From Apilactobacillus xinyiensis (GTDB lineage Bacteria; Bacillota; Bacilli; Lactobacillales; Lactobacillaceae): a stretch of 64,000 nucleotides of DNA. Below, piece by piece: positions 37,613 through 46,380 of this stretch. Both the position numbers and the translations under genes were made by a program. Positions within the stretch are counted from its first letter, which is position 1. Every line of letters starts with the position of its first letter. Location: NCBI RefSeq assembly GCF_019656235.1, contig NZ_BPLL01000001.1:62001-126000 (forward strand), given 5' to 3'. A model generated the notes under the pieces. That model had not been told where the DNA came from. It worked only from the letters and a program-made list of their open reading frames with translations, and made no database searches.

Positions 37613-37903
37613 ATGTTTATCAACTTAAAAAAATTAACATTGACTACTATGGGAATAACAATTTTAGTAACAAGTAGTTGTATCATTAAACAAAAATATC
37701 TATTTAATAAACGTTCGAAAATGGAAACTTTATTAATCGAACAAGTAAAAAAGCAATTATCATTATCGAATATCTATGGTTCATGGATCTACTTCGATAA
37801 ATCCACTAAAATTTTTAATGGACAAATTTTTATAAATACGTCAAAATCATACACTTTCAAAGGTAACGCCAGTGGTAATTTAATTTCAATTAAAGAAGAC
37901 TAA
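37613..37903 (+). CDS. small membrane-anchored protein of unknown function
   Basis: A 96-residue product with one N-terminal hydrophobic segment (about 6-26, LTLTTMGITILVTSSCII), a basic stretch, then a small extracytoplasmic part ending GNASGNLISIKED. I do not recognise the family; comparable small proteins sit near trmB in some lactobacilli. AGAGGTGA lies only 2 nt before the ATG at 37613, an unusually short spacing; the in-frame ATC at 37619 or a later ATG at 37649 could be used. It converges on trmB through a shared terminator. Confidence 0.7.
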   Translation: MFINLKKLTLTTMGITILVTSSCIIKQKYLFNKRSKMETLLIEQVKKQLSLSNIYGSWIYFDKSTKIFNGQIFINTSKSYTFKGNASGNLISIKED

Positions 37904-37916
37904 ATTTAGTCTTCTT
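37893..37916. terminator. bidirectional terminator between small membrane protein and trmB
   Basis: Self-complementary gaagactaaatttagtcttc flanked by A- and T-runs. Both stop codons lie in or beside the hairpin. Confidence 0.75.
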
Positions 37917-38559
37917 TTTTATTATTAAATCTCACAATTGCTTTATAAATAGGACCTTTTTTACTAAATTTATTTTCGTATTCAGTCTCAACGTTATCCT
38001 CATTTTCTGGACTATTGTGTAAGTCTAAAGATACATAATCAAAGTGCATCCCATAATTATTAAAGGTAACTAAAGAATATTCAAAAAGTCCTCTATTATC
38101 AGTCTTAAAAACTAATGGAGCATCTTTTTTAAGTACTTCTGCATAACTATCCAAGAATTTAGGTGATGTTAGTCTACGTTTAGCATGTCGCTTTTTAGGC
38201 CATGGATCAGAAAAGTTCAGATAAATAGTTGAAATTTCATGATGATTAAAGAAAGTATTTACCCCTGCGCCATCAGTATGAACTAAAATAACATTATCTA
38301 ACTTTTTACTAACAAGTTTTTTCAACGCTAATGCAATAACTGATTTTTGAATTTCCACACCTATAAAGTTTATGTTAGGAAATTTTTTAGCCATTTCAAT
38401 TATAAATTTACCCTTACCCATACCAATTTCAATATGAATGGGTTGATCTTTAGAAAACTTTTGTGACCATTTGCCTATCCACTTTTCTGGATCTTCAACT
38501 ATATATTCAGGGTGATCTTTAATAAAGTCATCAGCCCAAGGTTTATTTCTTACTCGCAA
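37906..38559 (-). CDS. trmB: tRNA (guanine-N7-)-methyltransferase
   Basis: Methylates G46 of tRNA. The SAM motif IHIEIGMGKGKFI is near residue 41, with NFIGVEIQKSVIALAL and the substrate motif LNFSDPWPKKRHAKRRLT near 130. Length 217 is typical. Confidence 0.96.
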   Translation of the reverse strand: MRVRNKPWADDFIKDHPEYIVEDPEKWIGKWSQKFSKDQPIHIEIGMGKGKFIIEMAKKFPNINFIGVEIQKSVIALALKKLVSKKLDNVILVHTDGAGVNTFFNHHEISTIYLNFSDPWPKKRHAKRRLTSPKFLDSYAEVLKKDAPLVFKTDNRGLFEYSLVTFNNYGMHFDYVSLDLHNSPENEDNVETEYENKFSKKGPIYKAIVRFNNKKED

Positions 38560-38592
38560 ATTGTTGCCTCCTTATATAAAAATCCAATAAAA

Positions 38593-38620
38593 ATAGCCAA
38601 AACGCAATCGTTTTGACTAT
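38593..38620 (-). terminator. terminator downstream of ecsB
   Basis: Minus-strand stem atagtcaaaacg / cgttttggctat with one mismatch, 4-nt loop, followed by a U-rich run. It separates ecsAB from trmB. Confidence 0.7.
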
Positions 38621-38706
38621 CAAAATTACTTGAATATCAAAATAAATAACTATTGCTATTCTACTTTGATAAATGCGGTAACGTCAAGCCTTAAAAGGCT
38701 TTATGA

Positions 38707-39918
38707 TTAAGATTTTTTAATTCTTCTAGGCATATATATATATATCATAAATACTGATAGCAAAATGTTTAGAATCAGTGATGATAAACTGTAAAATAAT
38801 GATTTAGTTCCAAACAAACTAGCAACAAAAAATACTACAACAACCATCGTTGACATTAGTTTAATAACTTTTTGAAATCCAATTAGTTTCTTATTTTGAT
38901 CAATAGGATATATATGGATAAAAGCATTACTATCAAAATGACTATAAAATGGGATAAGTTGAAAAATAATTAAATATAGAAATAATAATCCTAAGCCTAT
39001 ATTTAATATATTATTATCTATAAATGCTAACAATACTGCCCCTATTATAACTAGTCTTATATATAATCCACTAAATTCATTATTCCTCAATAGTCCTCTT
39101 ATATATAAATATGGAAAAGTATTACCAGATGAATTTTTAAAAATGTTCATCATTGGTGATAAGTATCTTCTATGCTTAACTGAAATTGTAAGTTGTGGAA
39201 CGTCAGTAAACATGTTAAAGAACTTATAAACATTCAACATTCGACTATTTTCAACATCAATTATTTTGGACCAATTTAATGAATTATGCTTGTTAATAAT
39301 GGTTAAGTAAGCTAATAAGATGTTATAAATTAAGATTATAGCCAATGCAAAGTAAGAATTTATAAATACTAATAGACTTAAAGTTAACAAAGAAATTAGC
39401 ATTCGATTAATTAGTTTACTAGATAGATAGTTTTTGGTTACATGATAACTGTTTAGAAAATCATGACTCATCATGCTTAACTTTATAAGCACCAGCATTA
39501 ATATATATATTATTATACCCAATATATCATAACTATTTCTGGATATATTAATTAAAGGAATTAAAATAATCCCAAAGGCAATTTGTACTGGAACCGCCAT
39601 CATTAAACTATATCTATATGCAGCTTTTAAGTAGTTATAAAAATCGCTTTCTTTAGGTAACAAAAAAACATAATCTGGTTTTTTTACTAATGTGGCAAAA
39701 TGACTTATTTGGACAGATAACAACATCAGTATCAATACTAATGGCTTTAACCACCACATTTCATAATTAAGGTGACGCAAAGCTCTTGAATATTCAAAAG
39801 CTAAGCCACCAATGAAAAACATTAAAGCAATTACAAAAAAATCATTTAAAACATATCTCAAATAGCTTGCAATTTCTGTAACATGGGCAGACAATCGTTT
39901 TGAAAATAATTTCTTCAT
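38707..39918 (-). CDS. ecsB: ABC transporter permease EcsB
   Basis: A 403-residue membrane protein with about eight hydrophobic segments, paired with EcsA. In Bacillus the Ecs exporter affects secretion and regulated intramembrane proteolysis; the cargo is debated. Start codon overlaps the ecsA stop by 4 nt. The last codons contain a seven-unit AT repeat (38732-38745) encoding the IYIYM region. Confidence 0.92.
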   Translation of the reverse strand: MKKLFSKRLSAHVTEIASYLRYVLNDFFVIALMFFIGGLAFEYSRALRHLNYEMWWLKPLVLILMLLSVQISHFATLVKKPDYVFLLPKESDFYNYLKAAYRYSLMMAVPVQIAFGIILIPLINISRNSYDILGIIIYILMLVLIKLSMMSHDFLNSYHVTKNYLSSKLINRMLISLLTLSLLVFINSYFALAIILIYNILLAYLTIINKHNSLNWSKIIDVENSRMLNVYKFFNMFTDVPQLTISVKHRRYLSPMMNIFKNSSGNTFPYLYIRGLLRNNEFSGLYIRLVIIGAVLLAFIDNNILNIGLGLLFLYLIIFQLIPFYSHFDSNAFIHIYPIDQNKKLIGFQKVIKLMSTMVVVVFFVASLFGTKSLFYSLSSLILNILLSVFMIYIYMPRRIKKS

Positions 39919-40652
39919 GAATTGGATTCTTCCTTAGCTAAGGATAAGTAAATATCGTTCAATGAACTATCATCATTACCATATTTTGCTCTTAAAGTTT
40001 TAAAATCGCCTTCAGTTCTAATTTGCCCATTATGAATTAAAACAAAGCGATCACAAAACTTTTCAGCAGTATCCAATACATGTGTAGACATTAAAATACT
40101 ACTTCCGTTTTGTTTCTGCTTGTTAATTAAATCTAATAAATCATTAACAGCTAGCGGATCCAGACCTAAAAACGGTTCATCAATAATAAATAACTTAGCA
40201 TTTGTAATAAAGGCACAAACAATCATAACCTTTTGCTTCATACCTTTAGAAAAATTAGAAGGAAACCAATCTAATTTATTATCTAATCTAAATCGTTTCA
40301 GTAAATCGTTAGCTTTATTCCATGTTTCATGAGCATCTAAATTGTATGCCATCATTGTCATTTCAATATGTTCTTTTAAAGTTAATTCCTCATATAAAAT
40401 TGGAGCTTCCGGAATATATGCTATTTGTTGTTTGTATTTTTCGATATCATCCTTAGATGATACTCCATTAATATTAATATCGCCTGAAAAGGGATGCAAT
40501 AAGCCAATAATATGATTAATAGTCGTTGACTTACCAGCTCCATTCAGACCTATTAGTCCAACCAATTCTCCATCTTTGATATCAAATGAAACTTTTTTTA
40601 GAACTGGAACTTGTGAATATCCACCAACTAGATTGGATACTTTTAAAGACAT
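39915..40652 (-). CDS. ecsA: ABC transporter ATP-binding protein EcsA
   Basis: The start at 40652 (MSLKVSNLVGGY) is set by GGAG 8 nt upstream; an upstream frame to 40700 is not supported. The 245-residue ATPase has Walker A GLNGAGKST, a Q-loop near IPEAP, the signature region FSKGMKQKVMIV (variant of LSGGQ) and Walker B LFIIDEPFLGLDP. It is divergent from hit, as in Bacillus and lactobacilli. Confidence 0.94.
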   Translation of the reverse strand: MSLKVSNLVGGYSQVPVLKKVSFDIKDGELVGLIGLNGAGKSTTINHIIGLLHPFSGDININGVSSKDDIEKYKQQIAYIPEAPILYEELTLKEHIEMTMMAYNLDAHETWNKANDLLKRFRLDNKLDWFPSNFSKGMKQKVMIVCAFITNAKLFIIDEPFLGLDPLAVNDLLDLINKQKQNGSSILMSTHVLDTAEKFCDRFVLIHNGQIRTEGDFKTLRAKYGNDDSSLNDIYLSLAKEESNS

Positions 40653-40677
40653 TAAACTCACTCCTTTTATAAATATC

Positions 40678-40686
40678 ATTATAGCA
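40678..40686 (-). promoter_or_regulatory. extended -10 promoter element of ecsAB
   Basis: Minus strand reads TGCTATAAT (40686-40678), an extended -10, 26 bp upstream of the ecsA start. No good -35 is seen. Confidence 0.5.
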
Positions 40687-40796
40687 TAGCGATAGATCAT
40701 AAATTGAAATCAAACATAGGCCAAACTTAAATAGCTTTTAACATTAGTGTATAATCAAAATTACAAAATTAATCACTGCTTGAAAGAAGGAATATT

Positions 40797-41228
40797 ATGG
40801 ATAATAATTGTATTTTTTGTAAAATTATAAACGGAGACATTCCCAGTTATACTGTGTACGAAGATGATGTGGTTAAAGCATTTTTAGATATTTCACAAGC
40901 CACACCTGGTCATACTCTCGTTATACCTAAAAAGCATGTACAAAACATTTATGAATATGATGATAAATTGGCTGAGCAAGTATTTTCTAGAATTCCTAAG
41001 ATTGCTAGAGCAATCAAAGCTTCTAGTCCAGATATTAAAGGGATGAATATTGTTAATAATAATGGCGAAGTGGCCTATCAATCAGTCTTTCACTCTCATT
41101 TCCATTTAATACCTAGATATAGTGAAAAAGATGGTTTTGAAATGAGTTTTCAAGACAACGGTAAAAACTATGACGAAGAAACTTTGGTTAAGATTAAGAA
41201 TGAAATTTCTAAACATATGGGGGCATAA
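40797..41228 (+). CDS. hit: HIT family nucleotide hydrolase
   Basis: Histidine-triad protein of 143 residues, with N-terminal CIFCKIINGDIPSYTVYED and catalytic HSHFHLIPRY (HxHxH). Members hydrolyse AMP-linked compounds such as adenosine phosphoramidates. TATAAT at 40750-40755 is a likely -10. Divergent from ecsA; followed by a yhaH-like gene 2 nt downstream. Confidence 0.95.
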   Translation: MDNNCIFCKIINGDIPSYTVYEDDVVKAFLDISQATPGHTLVIPKKHVQNIYEYDDKLAEQVFSRIPKIARAIKASSPDIKGMNIVNNNGEVAYQSVFHSHFHLIPRYSEKDGFEMSFQDNGKNYDEETLVKIKNEISKHMGA

Positions 41229-41230
41229 GT

Positions 41231-41551
41231 TTGAATAGTTTTTTTAAATTTTCTGGAATTTCTCTGGCAGCCTTAGGTGCATATTTATTTTTAAAAAAAG
41301 AAAGTCCTAAAGAATTCATCTATCGAAGTAAAAATACGCTGGATGAAACTATTACAGATATTTCAAATTGGAATGATAAAAAACAGCAATTGAATGATAG
41401 TGTCAAAAATTTAAACAAAGAGATTTTAAAATCTAAAAATACTTTAAATTTAGTTAATAAGGACATTGAAAGATTTGAATTTAAAATTAAACCTCATATC
41501 CAAAAAATAAATGAAAAAGTAAATGAATTAAACCATAAATTCTCTCATTAA
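41231..41551 (+). CDS. YhaH/YtxH-like small membrane-anchored coiled-coil protein
   Basis: The start is TTG at 41231, with GGGGG 7 nt upstream. The 106-residue product has an N-terminal hydrophobic segment (about 4-22) followed by a long charged helix with heptad-like spacing. Position between hit and prsA equals that of yhaH in Bacillus. Function unknown. Confidence 0.75.
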   Translation: MNSFFKFSGISLAALGAYLFLKKESPKEFIYRSKNTLDETITDISNWNDKKQQLNDSVKNLNKEILKSKNTLNLVNKDIERFEFKIKPHIQKINEKVNELNHKFSH

Positions 41552-41607
41552 AGATTTTTTTAAATTACTATAAGAAAATATAATGTTATGTTATATTAGA
41601 AGTAATA

Positions 41608-41626
41608 CGTTGGTGCTTAACCAACG
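41608..41626 (+). other. 5'-UTR hairpin upstream of prsA
   Basis: Perfect 7-bp stem cgttggt / accaacg with loop gctta, 38 bp before the prsA start and not followed by a T-run. It could stabilise the mRNA; no function is established. Confidence 0.45.
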
Positions 41627-41664
41627 ACAAAATGTAATTATTTTAAGAATGGATGTGTAGATTT

Positions 41665-42546
41665 ATGAATAAAAAATGGGCAGTAGGAATTGCCGGTGTT
41701 TTATTAAGTTGTACATTAGCTGCTTGTGGTAGCAAAACTGTTGCAACTACTAACGGTGGTAAAATTACTGAAAGTGAATACTACAGCAGTATGAAGGATA
41801 CTTCAAACGGTAAAGCTGTTTTACAACAAATGATTTTAAACAAAGTATTGAACAAAGAATACGGTGATAAAGTATCTAAATCAGATATTAACGCTCAAGT
41901 AAATACTTATAAAAAGACATATGGTAAACAATTTGACGCTATGTTACAACAACAAGGTTTAACATTAGCTTCATTAAAAGACCAAATCAAGTCAAATCTT
42001 TTGATTAAGGAAGCTGTAAAAGCTAACACCAAAGTTTCTGACAAAGATTTACAAAATCAATTTAAATCTTTCCAACCAAAAGTTACTGTTAATGAAATTT
42101 TAGTATCAAGCAAGAGCGATGCTGAAAAAGTAATTAGCCAACTTAAAGATGGTAAGAAATTCTCTGACTTAGCTAAGAAATACTCTAAAGACTCATCTAA
42201 CAAAAACAATGGTGGTCGTTTAGATGCATTTGATAATACTAACACTACTTTAGACAGTAACTTTAAAGAAGCTGCCTTCAAACTATCAAATGGTGAATAC
42301 ACCAAGACACCTGTTAAGACCCAATATGGTTACCAAATTATCCAAATGGTTAACCATCCTAAGAAAGGTTCTTACAAAGATCACGTTAATGAACTTAAAG
42401 ACCAAATTGTTGATAGCAAGTTAAATGATAGTACAACTCTTCGTTCTGTAGTATCTAAGGTACTTAAGAATGGTGGAGTAGAAATTAAAGATAAAGACTT
42501 ACAAAACATTCTAAGTTCATATCTAACTAGCGATTCTAAAAAATAA
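41665..42546 (+). CDS. prsA: foldase lipoprotein PrsA (parvulin peptidyl-prolyl isomerase)
   Basis: Membrane lipoprotein that folds secreted proteins outside the cell. Lipobox LAAC in [21 protein letters not shown] gives the lipidated Cys. The parvulin domain lies at about 130-225: [30 protein letters not shown] and [18 protein letters not shown] at 41653 is also in frame, but the 41665 start gives the standard signal peptide. Length 293. Downstream of hit and yhaH-like, as in Bacillus. Confidence 0.94.
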   Translation: MNKKWAVGIAGVLLSCTLAACGSKTVATTNGGKITESEYYSSMKDTSNGKAVLQQMILNKVLNKEYGDKVSKSDINAQVNTYKKTYGKQFDAMLQQQGLTLASLKDQIKSNLLIKEAVKANTKVSDKDLQNQFKSFQPKVTVNEILVSSKSDAEKVISQLKDGKKFSDLAKKYSKDSSNKNNGGRLDAFDNTNTTLDSNFKEAAFKLSNGEYTKTPVKTQYGYQIIQMVNHPKKGSYKDHVNELKDQIVDSKLNDSTTLRSVVSKVLKNGGVEIKDKDLQNILSSYLTSDSKK

Positions 42547-42550
42547 TTAA

Positions 42551-42600
42551 GTAAATTAAAAAGGCATTCTCTATTAGTAGAGAGTGTCTTTTTAATTTAC
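42551..42600. terminator. long bidirectional terminator between prsA and yhaN
   Basis: A 22-bp stem (42551-42572 / 42579-42600) with two G-U pairs and a 6-nt loop attagt. The yhaN stop codon lies in the right arm. Confidence 0.85.
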
Positions 42601-45140
42601 TTAATTTCAATGATAGATTGACTATCAAAATAGTCTTTAACTGAACTGTCAGCCGTCAAGTATATAACTTGTACATCCTTGCTAACCTCATTAATTAGTT
42701 TCATTGCTTGATTATACCGATTATTATCATACTCATAAAAACCATCGTCAATTAAAATAGGCAAACTATACTTTTGACTAAAGCCAACTGCCATAGAAAG
42801 TAAAATTGCAAAATATAATTGTTGCATAGTTCCCCTCGACAATTCACCTACATCAAATTTAATTTTATCAAAACGAGTTAATTTTAGTTTACTCTTATAG
42901 TAAGTAATGTTTATATAGTTGGCATTAGTCAATATTGAAAAATACTCTTGAGCTCTCGATTTAATGTTAGGAATTAAATCAGCCGTTGCTAAATCTAACA
43001 TTTTATCTATCCATTGATTTGATAATTCCAATGATAACCAATTTTTAGTTAGATGAATAATTTCTGATTCTAAATTAGCTTTTTGTTGAACTAGTTCTAA
43101 ATAAGTTCCATCTGCTTTTAATAAAGAAATTTGTGATTGTAACTCTGTTTTTTGTTTAGTTAAATTCAAAATATTTTTTTGTAAACTATTTAATTTTGCA
43201 TTAACATCACTATATTCATTATTCAGAGTCGTTAAACTATCATATTTATTGATTGAACAATATACTTCTTCAGAAATCTGCTGATTAATTTGAGATAAGT
43301 CATTCATCTCTTGTTTAATTTTTAATTGACGAGCATATTCTTCATTGAATTCATTGCGATTCTTAATATTACGATTCTTAAAAAATGCATTTAAAGTATG
43401 CTTAATTTCTGTAATTTTAGAAGTTAATTGCTTCTGTTTGGAAACTAAAGCATTATTTTGATTAGCATTATTTTGGTAAAGATAGATTTCGTGTTCGTTT
43501 TTATTAATATATGATTTTACTTTTAGTAATTTATCAGAATAGCTGTCTTCTGAATCAGTAACATGAGTAATTTTGTTAAAATTATCAAAATACGTATTTA
43601 ACGTTTTCAATAATGTATCAACCTCAATTTTCAAATGATTATAATTCGTTAATATTTTGTTATAGTTTTTTAGGTTGGGTTGTAGCATAATCCAATCATT
43701 TGGGTTATCACTTTCATAGTTAAACTGCTTTTTGTAAAATTCAAGTTTAATATTAATATCATTAAGTTGTTGAGATAACTCCTGTTCCGCTTGCAAACTT
43801 CGATTGTGATTATCGTAAAGCATTTTAAAACCTGAAACAACTAATAAAACGCTCCCAATCGCAGAAATTAATAAATTTGTAAATAATCCAGCTGCCATCA
43901 TTAGTATGGCACAAATCAATAACAGTGAATATAAATAATTATTTTTTAAAGTAAATACAGACTTAGGATCTTTTTTTGAAGTTTGAGTTAATAAATCACT
44001 TTTGCTTTTTAATAGAGATTTTATTTCTGAAATTTGAACATCATTTAATGGCTTAGAATTCAAATTTTGTGAATAATATTTTTTATAAATTGCAATTTGT
44101 TTTTTTAAAGAATTTAAGTTATGAATATTTGAATTATATTCAATGATATTTTTTTCAATCAAATCTAATCGTGACTTAAATTTTTCAATATCGGCATAAG
44201 CTTTGTTAAACTCGTTATTTTGTTTTGTAAGTTTAACATTATCATTTACATTTAATTGATCTTCTAAATTTTTTATCTTGTCATTTAAATTATTCAATTG
44301 ATTATAGATATTATCTAAGACAATCTTATCTTCTTCATCAAATCCAGATGGTAAATTAATCTTTTTTAAATCATTATATTTTTTTAGCTTTTGACATAAA
44401 TTCCAATTATTTTTAAAATTTTGTAATTGATTAAGGTTAGTACTTATAGACTTAAATTCATCATTTGCCCTATTATATTCTAGTTTTACATGATTTAAAC
44501 TATTTTCTAAATTAGTATAATCATTTTGCTTTAATTTAGCTTGATTTATTCTATCCAAAAGTGATTCATATTCTTTTAATTTTTTATTTAATAATGGTTT
44601 CCTACCAGTTTTTGCATATATTTTTTTATTACGTTTTACTAAATCATCTTTTAATTGAATAAATTTTTCACTACCAGCAAACCCTACTTTTTGAATAATA
44701 TAGGCTAATTGCTCATCACTAACTTTAGAAAAAGCTTTTGTATCAAAATTTCCAAAATAAAAAATATTGTCAAAAGCATCACGATTGATTGGACCTAATA
44801 TATTTTTTAAGTAATCATTAGATACTTTATCACCAGAATCATTTTTTATTATTGATAGTTCTCCACCGTGAGCACCAGCTATTCTTTTCAATATAAATAA
44901 CTGACCATCAATATCAACTAATAATTCGCCTCCATATGATTTAGTATTTTTAGGAATATACTGTTCATATGTATTATGACCATCTTTAAATCCAAATAAT
45001 ATACCCTTTATAAAGCTAACTAAAGTCGTCTTACCAGATTCATTATTTCCAAAAATAACGTTTAACTTATCGCTTTTTAAAATAATATCGTCATCTTGCC
45101 ATTTACCATATCCAAATATTTTTAACTGCTTAATTAGCAT
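42597..45140 (-). CDS. yhaN: YhaN-like AAA ATPase (SbcC/Rad50-type)
   Basis: A protein of 847 residues with N-terminal Walker A GNNESGKTTLVSF near 31-43, long coiled coils, and a central hydrophobic pair (about 395-440, YSLLLICAILMMAAGLFTNL). A C-terminal part has the signature-like LSRGTMQQLYFAILLSMA and Walker B PILIDDGFYEYD. It is the partner of the nuclease YhaO, with which it abuts. The YhaNO pair resembles SbcCD, but the membrane hairpin is distinctive. The biological role is poorly known. Confidence 0.9.
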   Translation of the reverse strand: MLIKQLKIFGYGKWQDDDIILKSDKLNVIFGNNESGKTTLVSFIKGILFGFKDGHNTYEQYIPKNTKSYGGELLVDIDGQLFILKRIAGAHGGELSIIKNDSGDKVSNDYLKNILGPINRDAFDNIFYFGNFDTKAFSKVSDEQLAYIIQKVGFAGSEKFIQLKDDLVKRNKKIYAKTGRKPLLNKKLKEYESLLDRINQAKLKQNDYTNLENSLNHVKLEYNRANDEFKSISTNLNQLQNFKNNWNLCQKLKKYNDLKKINLPSGFDEEDKIVLDNIYNQLNNLNDKIKNLEDQLNVNDNVKLTKQNNEFNKAYADIEKFKSRLDLIEKNIIEYNSNIHNLNSLKKQIAIYKKYYSQNLNSKPLNDVQISEIKSLLKSKSDLLTQTSKKDPKSVFTLKNNYLYSLLLICAILMMAAGLFTNLLISAIGSVLLVVSGFKMLYDNHNRSLQAEQELSQQLNDINIKLEFYKKQFNYESDNPNDWIMLQPNLKNYNKILTNYNHLKIEVDTLLKTLNTYFDNFNKITHVTDSEDSYSDKLLKVKSYINKNEHEIYLYQNNANQNNALVSKQKQLTSKITEIKHTLNAFFKNRNIKNRNEFNEEYARQLKIKQEMNDLSQINQQISEEVYCSINKYDSLTTLNNEYSDVNAKLNSLQKNILNLTKQKTELQSQISLLKADGTYLELVQQKANLESEIIHLTKNWLSLELSNQWIDKMLDLATADLIPNIKSRAQEYFSILTNANYINITYYKSKLKLTRFDKIKFDVGELSRGTMQQLYFAILLSMAVGFSQKYSLPILIDDGFYEYDNNRYNQAMKLINEVSKDVQVIYLTADSSVKDYFDSQSIIEIK

Positions 45141-46310
45141 CTATTCATCCCCCTTCATTTCATCACCCATCAAAATATTTTTAGAAAGTTGATTTAATTC
45201 TAAAATATTATCATGTTTAGAAAAATATTCTTTAATAAATGAATATTTAAATAGTGAACTAGCGCTATCAGAAATATTATCTGTATTAAAAACTTTATCT
45301 TGGGTTAATTTCCAATATTTATCACCAATTAAGTTAAAGTTATTTTTAACACTTCTAAAATTAATGTTATAAACCCAAGCGTTTAAATCTTGATATTTAT
45401 CTTTTAAATTATCTTGTAACATTTCTAATAAATCATCATTACTTAATTGTGGTAATTTTTGAAAATAAATGTCTAATTTCAATAAATTCATTTTCTTAAA
45501 GCCTTGCTTAATAATAGCATTAAGAATTACCTGTATTAACTGCATTTCAGACATATTGTCTAATTGCAGTTCAAGATTAGACCAATTTATTTTAGAAGTT
45601 GCGTTAAATTGAACTTTATTAGTATCAGTATCTATGATTAAATATCCCTTATCACCGGATTCATTTTGATGTCTACCTTGAGTATTTCCAGAATACCAAA
45701 TTGGTGGATTAGCATTTAATTGTTGTCTTTTATGAATGTGTCCTAGGGCCCAATAATCATAATTCTTTGATAATAATTGATTGACGCTAAAATTAGCATA
45801 ATGAGATTCAGTAGCATCGTCTCCATGAAACATACCAATCTGGTAATCTACATTACTTTTAATTGGATAATCATTTATTTTGATAGCATCTATCCATTTA
45901 TCAGTATAGCTAAAACCACACATTCCAACAGATTTATTTTTAATTTGAACTATTTTATTAGTAACCTTATCGGGAAAAACATATACATTTTTGGGATATA
46001 TTCCTAACTCATTGCTATGATAATCATGATTCCCATAACTCATAAAAACGGGTATATGAAACTCATTTAACTTTTCAAATTGTTCCTGCAAAAATAGTTT
46101 AGCTTTAGGTGATGGGTTATCGCTATCAAATAGATCTCCAACAATTAACAAAAAATCAACTTTTTTATTAATTGCATCTTTAACCACACTAGCAAAAGAA
46201 TCGAATGTTGAATTCAAAATGTCTTTGTTTAATTGATTAGGTATATCATTACCTAACATTCCTTTAAAAGGACTTTCAAGATGTAAATCCGCAACATGCA
46301 TAAATTTCAT
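45141..46310 (-). CDS. yhaO: YhaO-like metallophosphoesterase (SbcD-like nuclease)
   Basis: Calcineurin-type phosphoesterase of 389 residues with metal-site motifs MHVADLHLES (DxH), LLIVGDLFDS (GDxxD), YGNHDYH (GNHD) and ALGHIHKRQ (GHxH). A C-terminal capping region follows. It precedes yhaN with no gap; a hairpin ends 16 nt upstream of its ribosome-binding region. Inferred to be a DNA-end nuclease working with YhaN. Confidence 0.91.
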   Translation of the reverse strand: MKFMHVADLHLESPFKGMLGNDIPNQLNKDILNSTFDSFASVVKDAINKKVDFLLIVGDLFDSDNPSPKAKLFLQEQFEKLNEFHIPVFMSYGNHDYHSNELGIYPKNVYVFPDKVTNKIVQIKNKSVGMCGFSYTDKWIDAIKINDYPIKSNVDYQIGMFHGDDATESHYANFSVNQLLSKNYDYWALGHIHKRQQLNANPPIWYSGNTQGRHQNESGDKGYLIIDTDTNKVQFNATSKINWSNLELQLDNMSEMQLIQVILNAIIKQGFKKMNLLKLDIYFQKLPQLSNDDLLEMLQDNLKDKYQDLNAWVYNINFRSVKNNFNLIGDKYWKLTQDKVFNTDNISDSASSLFKYSFIKEYFSKHDNILELNQLSKNILMGDEMKGDE

Positions 46311-46325
46311 AAATTTCTCCTTAAA

Positions 46326-46359
46326 AAAAGTCGTATCATTTAATTATGATACGACTTTT
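46326..46359 (-). terminator. terminator between PBP gene and yhaO
   Basis: Perfect 14-bp stem aaaagtcgtatcat / atgatacgactttt, loop ttaatt, U-run on the minus-strand transcript. Only 16 nt separate it from the yhaO start, so it may also act as an attenuator of yhaON. Confidence 0.85.
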
Positions 46360-46380
46360 AAATTACAATAGTCAAAAGCT

